Source of the DNA: Oscheius onirici
Taxonomy: Eukaryota; Nematoda; Chromadorea; Rhabditida; Rhabditidae
DNA length: 64,000 nt
Reading direction: 5' to 3'
NCBI GenBank assembly: GCA_932521025.1
Contig: OW051471.1
Location: 1,984,001-2,048,000 of the forward strand
A program made the position numbers and the translations under genes. How positions within the stretch are numbered: the first letter of the stretch is position 1; every line of letters starts with the position of its first letter. This document shows, in pieces, positions 38,301 to 59,169 of this stretch. Under the pieces are notes generated by a model, which made no database searches, was not told the DNA's origin, and was given only the letters and a program-made list of their open reading frames with translations.

Positions 38301-40136
38301 AACATTCGTCTAACTTTGGGTGTCAAAAACTAACCTTATCGACGAAAACTTGCTTATACGACGTAAACGGATAGCGACAAGACAGCAGCTCCTCAAAATA
38401 TTCGAAAACCTTGTCCAAAGGGCCGACTGTATGTTTGGCAAGGGCCAGAAGACCGGGTAGAGCGAATGTTGTGAACTAAAAAGATGTTTGTCAAAAATAA
38501 TAATAATAGAACCTCAGGAATGTCTGGATGCCCGTAGGTTGTGAAGTTGCCAACAACCCAGCCCATATTGCACGGAGAGGTGGGAACAATCTGCTGATAG
38601 GTGTAGGTCTTTTCCTTGAGATTTTCCGTAAATTCGACGTCCATCAGTTCGGCACTGGCTACAGCTGTCAGAGCCGCATCGCAAGTGATCCGGATGCGCC
38701 AGAGACAGAGCTGATCCGGGGCGTCTAGACACGGGAGCCAGGTTCTTGTGCCTCCGATTAGCATGGACCTATAGGTGAAGACGTGAGCGCCCTTTTCCAT
38801 GGAACCATCGCGATTGATCGAGAAGTTGAATTGAATGCCCTGAAAAAATGAGAATGAATTGTGGCTACAACCGACGAGGCCTAGCATTTGTGGTCCCACA
38901 ACCGGTGAGGCAACTTACAGCTTTCGGCTTCCTGACTACGATTGGAATACACAGCTTCATGCAGAGCATATTTCTAGAGAATTCCGTCAGCTGGGGCGGG
39001 ATTTTCACGCACAGATTATCTGAAAATTGCGCTGTTAGACAAAAGAACAAAAAATAGTTCACAATCATCATTTTTCAGCGTATTGTAGTTGAAGACAGTG
39101 TAATCCTTGATACTTTCCGTCGTATAGGGCAAGACTCCGTTCTTAACCTTAATTTTACTGGTTTCAGCAGATTTTGCTCAATGTTCATAAAAATTGAAAA
39201 ACAACGTACCACTGTTGGATCTTGTCGATTGTAGATTACTTCGATGTCATTTAGAGTCACTTTGGCATCACTGTTGACTTCTTTTGGAAGTAGAGCATCT
39301 AAAACGAATTCTTTGGTATAAAAACTAGAAACAAAGCTAAAAAGATAATAAAATGGAGAAGAAACTCACTGGGTCCCAGATGAAGCTTAATTTCTTGAAG
39401 ATCAGCTACCGTTGGCACAATTGAGAGCTCCGTGTAGACGTGAAAAGTCTCGTCGATGAAGGAAATGTTCGAAATGTTGACCGTCTGCGCCAGAACACGA
39501 TAATCGGAATAGCAGTCGATGTACGGAGCTGCAGGTGGATCGGCAGCCTGGGCTTGAGCTGGAGGCGGTTGGATTGGTGGTGGTGGTGCCGGCTGATCAT
39601 TGTGAAGTCCATTCCCGTTGTTTATCCCGTGATCCGGAGCCTGAATATCGAAAATTTAGTGTTTTGAGAAGCCACAACCGACGAGACCTAACATTTGTGA
39701 CGGTCACAACCAGGGATGGGCGGATGTTAAAATAGTATGCCGGATGCGGATGCATCCGCAACCCAAAAAACAGGTGCGGATGCGGATACATCCGCATGCC
39801 AAAAATCCGGTGCGGATGCGGATTTGCCGAAAAATTGCGCGGATATCCGCGAATGCGGATTTGAAAATTTTTCATTCAGAATGATGAAAAAAGGTAATTT
39901 CTAAGAAGTTTTTGATTAGCGAAATACGCGCAAAAAAAGATTTTGATGCGGATAGTGACCTTTTCGAAATGCGATTGCGGATAGTCACTTTTTTGGTTTT
40001 GCGGATGCGGATCATCCGCCCATCCCTGGTCACAACATAACACAAATTCAAAACTCACATGTCCATTGAGCTGAGGCGACGCTGCCCGCTCGAGCTGCGG
40101 AGCATCAGGATAGCCGTTGTCTGCAGCCCATTCCAT
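35320..40136 (-). CDS. TAF2: Transcription initiation factor TFIID subunit 2 (TAF2)
   Basis: Nineteen exons: 40136-40059, 39640-39370, 39298-39210, 39147-39063, 39019-38919, 38839-38513, 38475-38335, 38247-38057, 38016-37908, 37765-37526, 37488-37298, 37223-37097, 37055-36867, 36794-36616, 36571-36371, 36330-36042, 35943-35768, 35723-35590, 35498-35320; 3297 nt, 1098 residues. It has the aminopeptidase-like fold of TAF2 with GAHVFTYRSM, FEYFEELLSCRYPF, QFIGCFIVC, FNRKRNIVELEVKQD, MDPDSPVLWIRADPE and KYERDVVAQIQ. No HEXXH zinc motif is present, as expected for TAF2. It is a TFIID core subunit contacting Inr DNA. The C terminus is short, without the His/Lys tail of vertebrates. An in-frame upstream ATG (40205) would add 23 residues. 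One intron contains a hAT-type MITE. Confidence 0.95.
39711..40028. mobile_element. hAT-type MITE inside a TAF2 intron
   Basis: 318 bp with terminal inverted repeats CAGGGATGGGCGGAT and ATCCGCCCATCCCTG, flanked by a perfect 8-bp target duplication GTCACAAC (39703-39710 and 40029-40036). The interior is rich in GGATGCGGAT repeats. It inserted into a copy of the sense-oriented intronic element, so it is younger than that copy. An 8-bp duplication is the hAT signature; no transposase is encoded. Confidence 0.9.
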
Positions 40137-40337
40137 CCGTTTCCTTTTTTTCCACTTTTCTATCGAAAATGTCACAGGTAAATCGGCGAGAAAACACGGC
40201 AGCAATCAAATCGAAGCTTTCAATTAAAATTTATAGAATTCTTTTCCTTTTCTTGCACATCGAGAGATAAAATAAAGTATCAGGCTCAACAACGGGTGAG
40301 AAGGCAACAACAACAAGAACAAAAAGATGTAAAGCTA

Positions 40338-42636
40338 TCAGTAAGAGCTAGCCTTGTGCTTCGGGATAAAGGTGAATCCGTCAGGAGTTGGTCCGAGAAG
40401 ACGACGACTGACCTCGACCCAATCATCGGCTTTTTGACTGCTTAGGAGGGTCTCGAGCTCGTTGCGACCGCGATAGTAGGGCGGACGATCGTTCATTTTT
40501 TGAGGAAGGACTTCGAGAAGACCGACAGGAATGTATCTGAAAGGATTTAGTTAGTGAGAGGCCACAACCGACGTGGCCTAACAATTGTCTAGCTGTGGCG
40601 GTCACAACCGACGTAGCCTAGCATTTGGTTTGCTGTTGCTCAGAATCGAAGAAAAAAACTGGGTAATAGTTCGGCAGGCGCCTCCCTTCGTTTGAAATTT
40701 TGCCTTGAAATAAACCAAAAACCGGTACCTGCAGGTAAAGGAAAGCCATTCAAGAAGGAAGCGACGCGTTCTCTCGACACCGGCATCGTCACTGCCCCAA
40801 TGATCGAGTCCGTATCCCACGAATCTAAAAGTTGTTGTGATGAAAAATTCACAGAATACAGAATATTAGCTCACTTTTTCAGAAGATCAAAACGTTCGGT
40901 AGCTGTAATGTCCCAGGTTCTTTTCTCGTCAATTTCGGTGAAGAGCCACGGCTTGATCAGAGCTCCACGCCCGATCATGCAGCCCCCGATCGGGTTGTTC
41001 TCGAGCCTCTGAAACCGGGTTTAAATAAATTTCGAAGCTATAAAACCTGATAATAGTCCTGCCAGGAGAGAATGTCACCACAGACCCAGAGAGGAATTTC
41101 CCCGGCTGCTTCATGGACGGGCTGGACGAATTCCCAGCGAGCAAGTCGCGTGTAGCGTTGTTCTCTGAAAACAAGTGAATTATATGTACAAGAAAAATTG
41201 ATTTTGTAGCCACAACCGACGTGGCCTAACATTTGTGGCAGCCACCTTACGACAGAAAAAAAAAACATAAAAAGACCCACTTGCTTCTCGGATGGAAGGA
41301 AATGAGATCAGGAGCGAGATTTTCCAGTCTAACAAGAGAACGAACAGTCTCATGGGCCGTCAGGTTTCCTTCCTTTAATCCCGTCCTAATTTTGACGCTG
41401 AGAGGAACATCCTTCATCACGAGACGCATCGCCGAGACGACTTCGACCATTTTGTTGCTTCTGTGAGGCAGGGAGCATCCGCCGCCCTTGTCATTGACGA
41501 CGTCGATCGGACAGCCCATGTTGATGTCGATAAAGTCGACGTGAAACTCGTCCACGAGAATTTGAGCAGCCTTGGACATTGTATCCGCATAGCCTCCGGC
41601 CAGCTGAACTCCGAAAATCTTTTCGGTCGGATGGCGCTTCACGAGAGAATATTCAGACGGCGTTCCGGCTAGAAGACTGGTGGCGAGAGCCATTTCTCCA
41701 CAGGTGATATCAGCTCCATAATCGACGCAAATCCGACGGAAGGGCAGATTTCCGACGGTTGTGAGCGGGGCGAGGTATTTTTTGCCCTTGAGATCAGTCA
41801 TGTTGAGCTTCGTCTTCTCTCTTTCCATAGCACCCGTTTTCTCTTTCACCTGATTCATCGCCTAAAACTTCAATAATTTGAAATTTTGGAAGTGAAAAAC
41901 CTCATCGGAACGAGCGAAATCGTAAGTTTTCTTGCGGAGACTGATCTGGATGGCGACACTTTGACCGTTTTCAGTTGCCTGGTAAGAAGATATGGGGGTC
42001 TGAAAAGTCGATATGGTAGCAAACAAAATAGGAAAAAAAAACTTTTTCAGTTTGTTTTCCCTCCTCATCCATATGAGCTCCGTTGAAACGACAGGCATAG
42101 CTGAAAGGACAGGTACCGCGGGCATCGTAAATGGGACAGGGACCCGGAATGTCTTCTGGCTTTTTGTCCAGGAAGCTCTTGACGTTGTGCTCCGATGTGC
42201 ACTTTTCACCGAATCTGAAAGATGATGATAATAAAGAAATAGTGAGAGAGCCACAACCGACGTGGCCTAACATTTGTGGTTGCTGCATTTTTGACAAAAT
42301 GACCATAACCCACTTGCAAACAACTGGCTGAACGACCGACGGGCAGAGTCTGACAGCTGAAGCTCGGATATTCGTCTCCGCGTGCTTCATTTCCTTTCTT
42401 CGATCCTTGTTCATTCCCCGACGATCCTTTCGCTCCTTCTTGTTCCGTTCCTTGACCTCCACGACTGTTCTTTCGCCATTTTCGAGATCAGCAGCTACTT
42501 GAACGTGGTTTTCTTCTTTCTAAGTCAAAAGATGCTTCAAATTACCAAAAAAGCTTACAGAAATCCGAAATTCGGATTTTATCGGAGCTTCACCGTTATA
42601 CAGAGCCTGTTTTAGCTCTTCTAGCGATAAAGACAT
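40338..42636 (-). CDS. DUS3L: tRNA-dihydrouridine(47) synthase (DUS3-like)
   Basis: Nine exons: 42636-42559, 42519-42314, 42214-42043, 41999-41901, 41861-41281, 41164-41047, 41008-40875, 40824-40729, 40536-40338; 560 residues. The N-terminal half carries two CCCH zinc fingers ([20 protein letters not shown] and [22 protein letters not shown]). It is followed by an FMN-binding TIM barrel ([32 protein letters not shown]) with catalytic Cys near 314 in GGGCSL, then the C-terminal helical domain. It reduces U47 in the tRNA variable loop. The ATG follows AAATTTAG directly. Lies between RPP21 (92 bp upstream) and TAF2 (201 bp downstream), all on the same strand. Confidence 0.95.
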
Positions 42637-42727
42637 CTAAATTTTTATGGTTTGGCTTGAAATCGAGTAAGAGAGGTAAAAATAGCGAAATAACAAGAAA
42701 AAAATGGAAGAACAAATGAAAAAAGAT

Positions 42728-43245
42728 TTATGTACTCGTAGAGTCTTGAAACCGCTCATTGCGTGATAAATGACCCGTGTTGAGCTCAAAGTTTCTTAGA
42801 TCGCCGCATTGGAAACATTTTCGCTGCATCACTTTTCGCTGGATCATTCGGAGCTCGAAGCGCTTGCCCTAAAAATTATTTTTAGCAAAAAAAAAAATCA
42901 CATAAAATGGCTTACCTTAGCCGACAGGACCTGCTTGCACGTTTTACAGAACGTCCTCATGATCTCCGGGTCTATTTTGACTCGTTCCGTATCCAGAACA
43001 CCACGAAAATGCTTCCCGACGCTTCTGCTGAGCTGTGCATAGCCGTCATTGACTTCGGAGCCTAATTTTTGCGATTTTTATTTAAGAAAATAGCAAGAAA
43101 ACTTACTTTGGCCGGATAATTGAAGAGCAATTTGATGGAGGAAGTTGAGACGCTTGTGAGCGTCGTGAACATGAGGACGACCCGTTTTTGATGACTTTTC
43201 CGTCTTTTTATCCTTCTTCTTGGTGGATTGGGAGCTGTTTTCCAT
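42728..43245 (-). CDS. RPP21: Ribonuclease P protein subunit p21 (Rpr2/Rpp21/SNM1 family)
   Basis: Three exons: 43245-43107, 43061-42916, 42868-42728; 141 residues. A lysine-rich start is followed by HKRLNFLHQIALQLSGQ (first helix of Rpp21), then YAQLSRSVGKHFRGVLDT, and a zinc ribbon made by CKTC and CFQC about 30 residues apart. The family is part of nuclear RNase P and MRP, processing tRNA 5' ends and rRNA. No AG acceptor is seen next to this ATG, in keeping with it being the first gene of a co-directional cluster RPP21-DUS3L-TAF2-BORCS6. Confidence 0.88.
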
Positions 43246-44740
43246 CGAATGAAAGTATGGAAGTGGTTATTAAAAGAGAAACGAGAAGAATGAAGAAATT
43301 CACATTTTAGCCTTGTTTCTCGTATTCTTGCTTATCTTACAGGGTATTTTTACGTGCTGTACATGATAAAGCGGAGCAATTTAACTTGTTTACGTTGAAG
43401 AACAAGCGTTTGGAGCAAGAAAAAGAGGGGAAGCTAGAAAAATGCATAAATTCAGGTCTTTTCCTTTTCCAAATTCTAAAATAGGTCTTTTCCAGTGTAT
43501 CAGCATTAGATTGCCTTCTGGCACAACTGAGACTTGTTTCTAACTTTTTTCACACAAAAATTTGACGGAAAAATGAGCTGAAAACGGAATGAGAAGTTCG
43601 GCAGCAAAACTCAGCTTTCCCGCCCAACGTCTTTTGAATTCCATAAGTTTGAATTTACTTGGCGGGAATTACTAAAGACAACTTCCGTTTTTCCTCTCAC
43701 CTTCTGTCTCTCTCTTCTCTTCCTTATTTCTCTATTTTTTTTCACCAAATTTTTGCATCCGAAGAATGTTGGCAAGTTTTGCGCCACAACATGGCAAGAA
43801 TTAGAACAAATAAACAGCAGAATTTGTTAGAAAACCACCATATAACGTTCTTCCAAAGCATTTATCCATTTTTTTCAGTATTTTACCCTATTCTCTTCTT
43901 CTAAACTTTCTCCTCGATGTTTATCAGCAAAAACAACAAGTTTCCGTTGCCTTTTCAGAATAATCAAGTTCAAATTAGGAGAAATGGATATAATGGCGGC
44001 TGCTGCACGGTTTTTTGCCTGTCTGGGCACAGTTTTCCGGCGCTTCAGATTTCCCAGGCCATAAAAACCCATTTATTTAGTAGTCACTGTCCTATTTTCA
44101 CGTGGAAATCTGTCCAGAGACGTCACTTATCGTATTTTTGTGCTAGAAAAGCCATGATACAACAAAACCCCGATTTTTGGCTATTTTCACCTTAAACAGT
44201 GGTCAGCAGCTTCATTTCTCTCTCTAGACACCAAATTTCGTTTTTAGCTAATTGTATACCACTTTTTATACCGTGTTCTTATCAAAAACCCTCTAAAACT
44301 TCATCTAGATACCATTTTCTTGGTCATTTTCCCGAAATTTGAATCTACCGCTAGGGGCTACCGTCCGCTGGCCGAACTGCAATCGATCGCGCTGGGACCT
44401 TTAGCCTCTCTTCTCCGCTCCAGCAGCTCTCTGCCTAGCATGATGCCGAGGCATGGCTGCCAGTCCAGGCAGTGTTTTGTTCATTATTGCAGTCATTCTT
44501 CCAATAAGTGGTCACTATCGCGACAGTTAGACAAATGTTAGGCCACGTCGATTGTGGCAGCCACAAATGGTAGGCGCTGTCGGCTGTGGTCTTCCTTCGA
44601 GCCACAGTTAGACTGAACATCTTACTGTGGCATACTTTTTTCGGGACCTAATAACGTCCAAAATATGGCTTACCGCTGTTTTCTCACTTTCCCCAGCTCT
44701 TTTATCCCATTTTTGTCTAACGTCCATTTTTTAAGTCGCC
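43246..44740. promoter_or_regulatory. Divergent intergenic region between RPP21 and TRAM1
   Basis: 1.5 kb, AT-rich, with a more GC-rich block at about 44340-44480. Two copies of the intronic hairpin element at 44525-44590 read in the TRAM1 sense, and an acceptor-like CCATTTTTTAAG lies 5 nt before the TRAM1 ATG. The right part is therefore probably transcribed as a TRAM1 outron or 5' intron. No gene is supported here. Confidence 0.45.
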
Positions 44741-47509
44741 ATGGGAGTGGAGACGCGGAGAGCAGCCGCAGCCGGCCGTCACAAGAAGCAGCCGCCGATT
44801 CTCAGTCACGATTTCATTATCCAGAATCATGGCGATATTGCCAGTGCCGTACTGATGATCTTCATCCTCGGACTGATGTTCCCGCTGACATCCGATCTGG
44901 CCAGCGTATTCATTCTGCCCCAATACAACGAAACCATCCCCACCGTCACAGAAACAGGTACTTATTGATCCTTTTCTGGCTTCCATCCATTTTTTTGCCT
45001 ATAAAACCAATGAAAACATGATTTCAGGAACAGCCGGCGAGATGTCAGTCTACCGAAGCGGCCAGCGCGACGTCTATACTATGTTCTTCTATACTGTCGT
45101 CATGATTGTCTTCCATGCCGTCGTGCAAGAATATATCTTGGACAAACTACAGAGAAAAGTCCGTTTGTTGCTCTTTACCTTAAAAAAACAATATTTAGGT
45201 CCATCTGTCCAAGGCGAAGATGTTCAAATTCACCGAGTCCGGTCATCAGGTGATTTTCGCTATAGTCTCAGTCATTTTTGGCGGCTACGTGATACAGGAA
45301 ATCTTCCAGCACGATTGGGACATCAAGAAGTGAGTTTTTGGTTGTTTGTGGCCGCCATAATAAGACAAATGTTAGGCCACGTCGACTCTGGCGGCCACAA
45401 CGGCCACAAATTATAGGCCACGTTGGTTGTGGTTTTCTTTCCAGCCACTAGACATGTGCGCTTGGAGCGGCTGGGAAAAAACTGCCTTCAGTGCGGCGGG
45501 CAAAAGAAATTCAGCACATTTTTTTCTGTTTTTTTTTGTTTCCCTAGTCATTACGAACAAATACCGACCAGCACAGAAAAAAGTTAAGCAAAAAAAGATG
45601 AATCCGCAAAGCAAAACAAAAAATACGCGAAAAAATCGACAAAATTCGTGTTTTTCATACAAAACTTCAATTTTCTTTGCCGACCAGCACAGAAAAAAGT
45701 TACCGACCAGCACAGAAAAAGTTAAGCAAAAAAAGGTGAATCCGCAAAGAAAAACAAAAAATAAAAAATAAAACAAAAAATACGCGAAAAAATCGACAAA
45801 ATTCGTGTTTTTCATACGAAACTTCCATTTTCTTTGCGGATTCATCTTTTTTTGCCTAATTTTGTTCTGTACTAACTGGTATTTGTTCACAATGGGAAAC
45901 ACAAAAAAACCCAGAAAAAAAAACGTGCTGAATTTCTTTTGCCCGTCGCACAGAAGGCAATATTTTTCCCAGCTGGTCCAGGCGCACATGTCTTGTCTAC
46001 CAGCCACAATTGGAATTTTTGATTCAGTTCAATTTCCAGATTGTGGATTGATTACCCTGAAACACACCGCCTGATGACAATCCAGATCAAATTCTACGCC
46101 ATCATCCAGATTGCCTACTGGCTACACCAGTTCCCCGAGTTCTACTTCCAAAAATTCAAGTCTGACGAGATTCGCCAGCGAGCCATTCCCTCCATCATCT
46201 ACATTGCTCTCGTCGGAGCTGCCTACTTTATGCACTTTACCCGTTTCGCTCTCATCCTGCTCACCCTGGAATACATCCAGCAGGTCGTCTTTCACACGGC
46301 TCGTCTGGCTCACTTTTTGGAGAAGAAGGGCGTCGCTCAAACCATGTAAGTGTTTATTTTCTTCTTTAGCTTCGAAAGACAAAAAATGGGGAAATATAGT
46401 GGGTAAAGATTCCTCACAAAAGGGCCCACGAGCGTTAGACGTCGTTTTTGTGGTCGCCACAACAAGCCACGAATGTTAGGCCACGTCGGTTGTGGCCCAA
46501 TTTCAACTTCATGTTTCAGTTTCCGTGCCTGGAACTTCGTCTTTGTTGCCGTCCGTTTGGCCAGCGCCGTTCTGACCTTCGTCACCTTCTGGTACGGTCT
46601 GAAGCAGAGCGAAGTCGTCAACATTGACATCCAAGCCGGCAACTTTAACACGAGTCTCGTCCGGCTCAACGCCATCCTCTTCCTTCTCGGTCTCCAGCTC
46701 TACCAGGTCTACAACTTCATGTCTTTCCATGTCCAGAGGTACAAGTGAGTGAGATTTAACACCTGTTTGTTTTTCTCTGTTTTTCAAATAATCCGATTGT
46801 TTTCGAGAGTGGGTTTCCATAAATTTGTTCCGATCAAAAATCTAACAACAGAAATTTCAGGGAACGATCAGGCAAGGGTAAGAAGGAAAAGAAGACGAGC
46901 AGCCATCAACAGCCCCTGAAAAAGTCCAAAAAGACTGATGATTCTGTAAGTTTTTTTTGCCATTTCATAGTGCTCGGAGTAATCAATACCAAAGGTAGCC
47001 ATAATTAGCACGAGCTTTATGAACCCGTGTGCACTTGACAGCAAGCTCCATAGCCGGAAAAGGGGTGGCGTGCAATTGCTGCTCATTAGCCAGGCTATAA
47101 GAGTCCGAATTTGCGTGTCAAAGTCATATGGGGTTGATTGAAGAAAATACTATTCTTGGACGAAAAAGTTCAGTTTTTAGAGCGTCGCAAGAGTAAAAAT
47201 AACCTTTTTCTGTAGCTAAAACTAGAATTGCCATGGAGTCCGCTAAAGTATAGCCGTTTTCGAGAAAATACTTTTATTAGAAAATTAAAGATTTTTTAGT
47301 CAGTTGAGGCCGCCTCCACAAACTTTAATGCACGTCGGTTGTGACGCCGCAACAAACTGCAATTGTTAGGCCACGGTTGTGGCCGCCACAACGCCACAAA
47401 TGTTAGGCCACGGTTGTGGTCTTTTTCACCTATCATTTTTCAGGAATCTGAGGACACGGCCCCCAAGCAGTCCCCCGCCGAGGCTAAGAAGAAGAACAAG
47501 AAGGACTAA
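44741..47509 (+). CDS. TRAM1: Translocating chain-associated membrane protein (TRAM1)
   Basis: Seven exons: 44741-44957, 45028-45158, 45199-45329, 46040-46345, 46520-46744, 46861-46945, 47444-47509; 386 residues. The order fits TRAM: cytosolic start (KKQPPILSHDFIIQNHGDI), several membrane spans (SAVLMIFILGLMFPLT; TMFFYTVVMIVFHAVVQEYI), an HLSKAKMFKFTESGHQ loop, a TLC-type core (YPETHRLMTIQIKFYAIIQ, YWLHQFPEFYFQK) and a lysine-rich cytosolic tail (KKEKKTSSHQQPLKKSKK). TRAM sits in the ER membrane beside Sec61 and helps signal sequences and membrane segments insert. Every longer intron holds copies of the sense-oriented hairpin element, and intron 3 also carries a MITE. Confidence 0.96.
45449..45999. 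mobile_element. 551-bp fold-back MITE in TRAM1 intron 3
   Basis: Flanked by a perfect 8-bp duplication CCAGCCAC (45441-45448 and 46000-46007), typical of hAT insertions. The terminal regions are imperfect inverted repeats over more than 140 bp, sharing GACATGTGCGC, GGGCAAAAGAAATTCAGCAC and CGCGAAAAAATCGACAAAAT blocks. The central part repeats TACCGACCAGCACAGAAAAA. No transposase; minus and plus ORFs here are repeat-encoded. Confidence 0.85.
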
Positions 47510-48823
47510 GGAACTATCGTCTGCCAAAAAACCTATTTTTCCCTCTAGTACGCTTATTTATTTTTCTCTATTTTTATCCACGGACGGGATTCTTCAGCTA
47601 TCACATACCCTAAATTATATCTTTCCCTCTATTTTAGCCCCTATGTACGTATATAAGTTATTTATGCGTAATTTAATAACAAAGCGGTGTTTTTTTTGTA
47701 ATAATTTTGGTGTCTATCTGTATCTGTATTTTTATAGGCCCCTGGGATCTTCTTCTCTTCTTTTTTCTGTGCCAATACCATATTTGAGCGCGCATATTCG
47801 TCTTTTCGTGATCCAAGATAGCAAATTGATGTTGGTCTGATTAAATTTCTTTTTTATGTTAAGCTGTTTGTCTTCTGGAATGTTCTCCTCGTTTTATATG
47901 GCTTGGGAGAGGAAATGAACCAAAAATTGACGGGAGTATGCTTATTTTGGGGACTTGACAGAGTTGGCCAGATGTTTACGCCTGATTTATGGCGTAGAGA
48001 AAACGACTGAAAGGTCAGCTGGCCTTCGCCTTGTTTTTTTTAAGATTTTGTTTCAGAAAGTGTACTAAAGGAATGTTGTCAAATCGTTTTACTGCGTACT
48101 TCTTTTTATCGAATAATACGTTTAGATAGTTGTTTTGCAACCTGGTTTCTGCTGTTTTTCCTACTTTGAGACAGTTTTTGAGGAAATCGTTGTAGTAAAG
48201 GGTGTTGTGTGTTCAGAGATCTAAGTGGATTTCTCACAATCCTGAGAAAGTGACCGTAGGACAGTTTCGACTTTGTGGTTCTTGATAAATCACAAAAATT
48301 TTCCAAAAAGCTGCCGTATCACAGTAAAAAAAATTTGCTAGATTTAGGGGGAAAAGCAGCGTGAACCTGTAACAGGACTCCAGAATGACTACCCGGAGAT
48401 CCAAAATCATTTAGTTTTCCAGAAGTCCTAGCTAGGCATTTTTGCTTCGAAAATGACATAAATAAGAACAAATCTTCAGCTCCGTAATATTCAGCCGGTA
48501 TGGTTTAGAAAAAATAGCGAACTTTGTTTTGATGGTTACGATTTTTATTTTTAGTTTTTTTTTGTTTTGAAAATAGGATAAATGAGGCGGAACTATTTTT
48601 TTTCACAGTCGTTGTTTGGTGTAGCAATGAAAAAAAAACTTATTTCTCTGCGGTTTTCGAGCCCAAAACGATGTGTTCCAGTGACTAATTTTTCTGACCA
48701 GTCGATTCTATTGCCTCACCTCCCAGTCCCCGCTTTTAGACTATTACCCAGACTATCGATTGGTCCACGTTTTTCCGTCCCAAACGCAGGAGACATCATT
48801 CAGAGAATTTCAGTACCCTCAAA
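47510..48823. other. Intergenic between TRAM1 and NADSYN1
   Basis: T-rich TRAM1 3' flank followed by unremarkable sequence. A 101-codon ORF at 48582 overlaps the NADSYN1 start in another frame and is not supported. The last bases form an acceptor (GAGAATTTCAG) 10 nt before the NADSYN1 ATG. Confidence 0.4.
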
Positions 48824-58648
<9,825 letters not shown>

Positions 58649-59169
58649 AAATATAGAAAAAATCGCACATAACATGACTTGTTTCATAATGTACTTTCAG
58701 TAAATAGTATATTCAGTAGAAAATGGCAGTTTGTAACACCGGCAGTTGTTTAGGACACCAGGGGTGGGGGACCTGGACGTCCGGAAGATGGAAGGCAACT
58801 GGAAGTCCAATCATAGCCAGAAGGCAATACAGCATGATTTTTATTCGAGAAAGAGACATATTTTTCAGCGCATTTCGAGCAGTTTCTTTGCTCCCTCTCT
58901 ATCTGAAGATGTTCTTCCTAAAAAGGCGTAAGAAGCCAACAAAAATCAACTGGAAAGCAGTAGAGTTAGAAAAAACGCAATAGGAATAAACATCGATCCA
59001 CAGTTGCAGAAGAGAATACAATTTTTTGAAATCTTTATTGTCGCTGATTTGTTTACATTTTTGTTACAGGCTGCGTACTTGTTACTGCTGCTGATCGAAA
59101 GCCATTCATTCGTTTGTCGATGTAACTGGAAGTCCAATCATAACCAGAAGGCAATACAGCACGAGTGAG
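58649..59169. repeat. Duplicated segment downstream of NADSYN1
   Basis: A block around 58796-58833 (GGAAGTCCAATCAT..AGAAGGCAATACAGCA) recurs at 59124-59161. A block around 58990 (CACAGTTGCAGAAGAGAATA) recurs near 59640. This suggests a tandem duplication, later split by the retroposon at 59170. Confidence 0.6.

Larger units (their letters stand above)
24748..47425. repeat. Sense-oriented intronic hairpin element family (about 30 copies at 25 places)
   Basis: Short copies of one element sit in introns of CPSF6, ICE2-like, MetAP1, BORCS6, TAF2, DUS3L and TRAM1. Read along the transcript: arm GCCACAA, core ATGTTAGGCCACGTCGG, arm TTGTGGC; the arms pair. Approximate places: 24751, 25385-25470, 27104, 28862, 29517, 30550, 31447, 32610-32677, 33082, 34520, 35506, 35976, 36817, 37246, 37800-37870, 38282, 38869, 39671, 40561-40628, 41210, 42250, 44525-44590, 45368-45432, 46463, 47328-47420. 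Minus-strand genes carry the plus-strand complement; the plus-strand TRAM1 gene carries the other orientation. Only one half of the pair at 32610-32677 is antisense. Some loci hold two copies, occasionally with an added CCACAGTTAGAC extension. None was found in prickle, NADSYN1 or exons. Confidence 0.85.

Noticed and set aside
45411-46007. 198-residue minus-strand ORF in TRAM1 intron 3
   Set aside because: It is encoded by the inverted repeats of the MITE and has repeated low-complexity Phe/Leu content.
24748-47425. Idea that the repeated hairpin sequences form a CRISPR array
   Set aside because: Spacing is irregular (hundreds to thousands of bases), copies lie in introns of an animal genome, and both strands are used according to gene direction.
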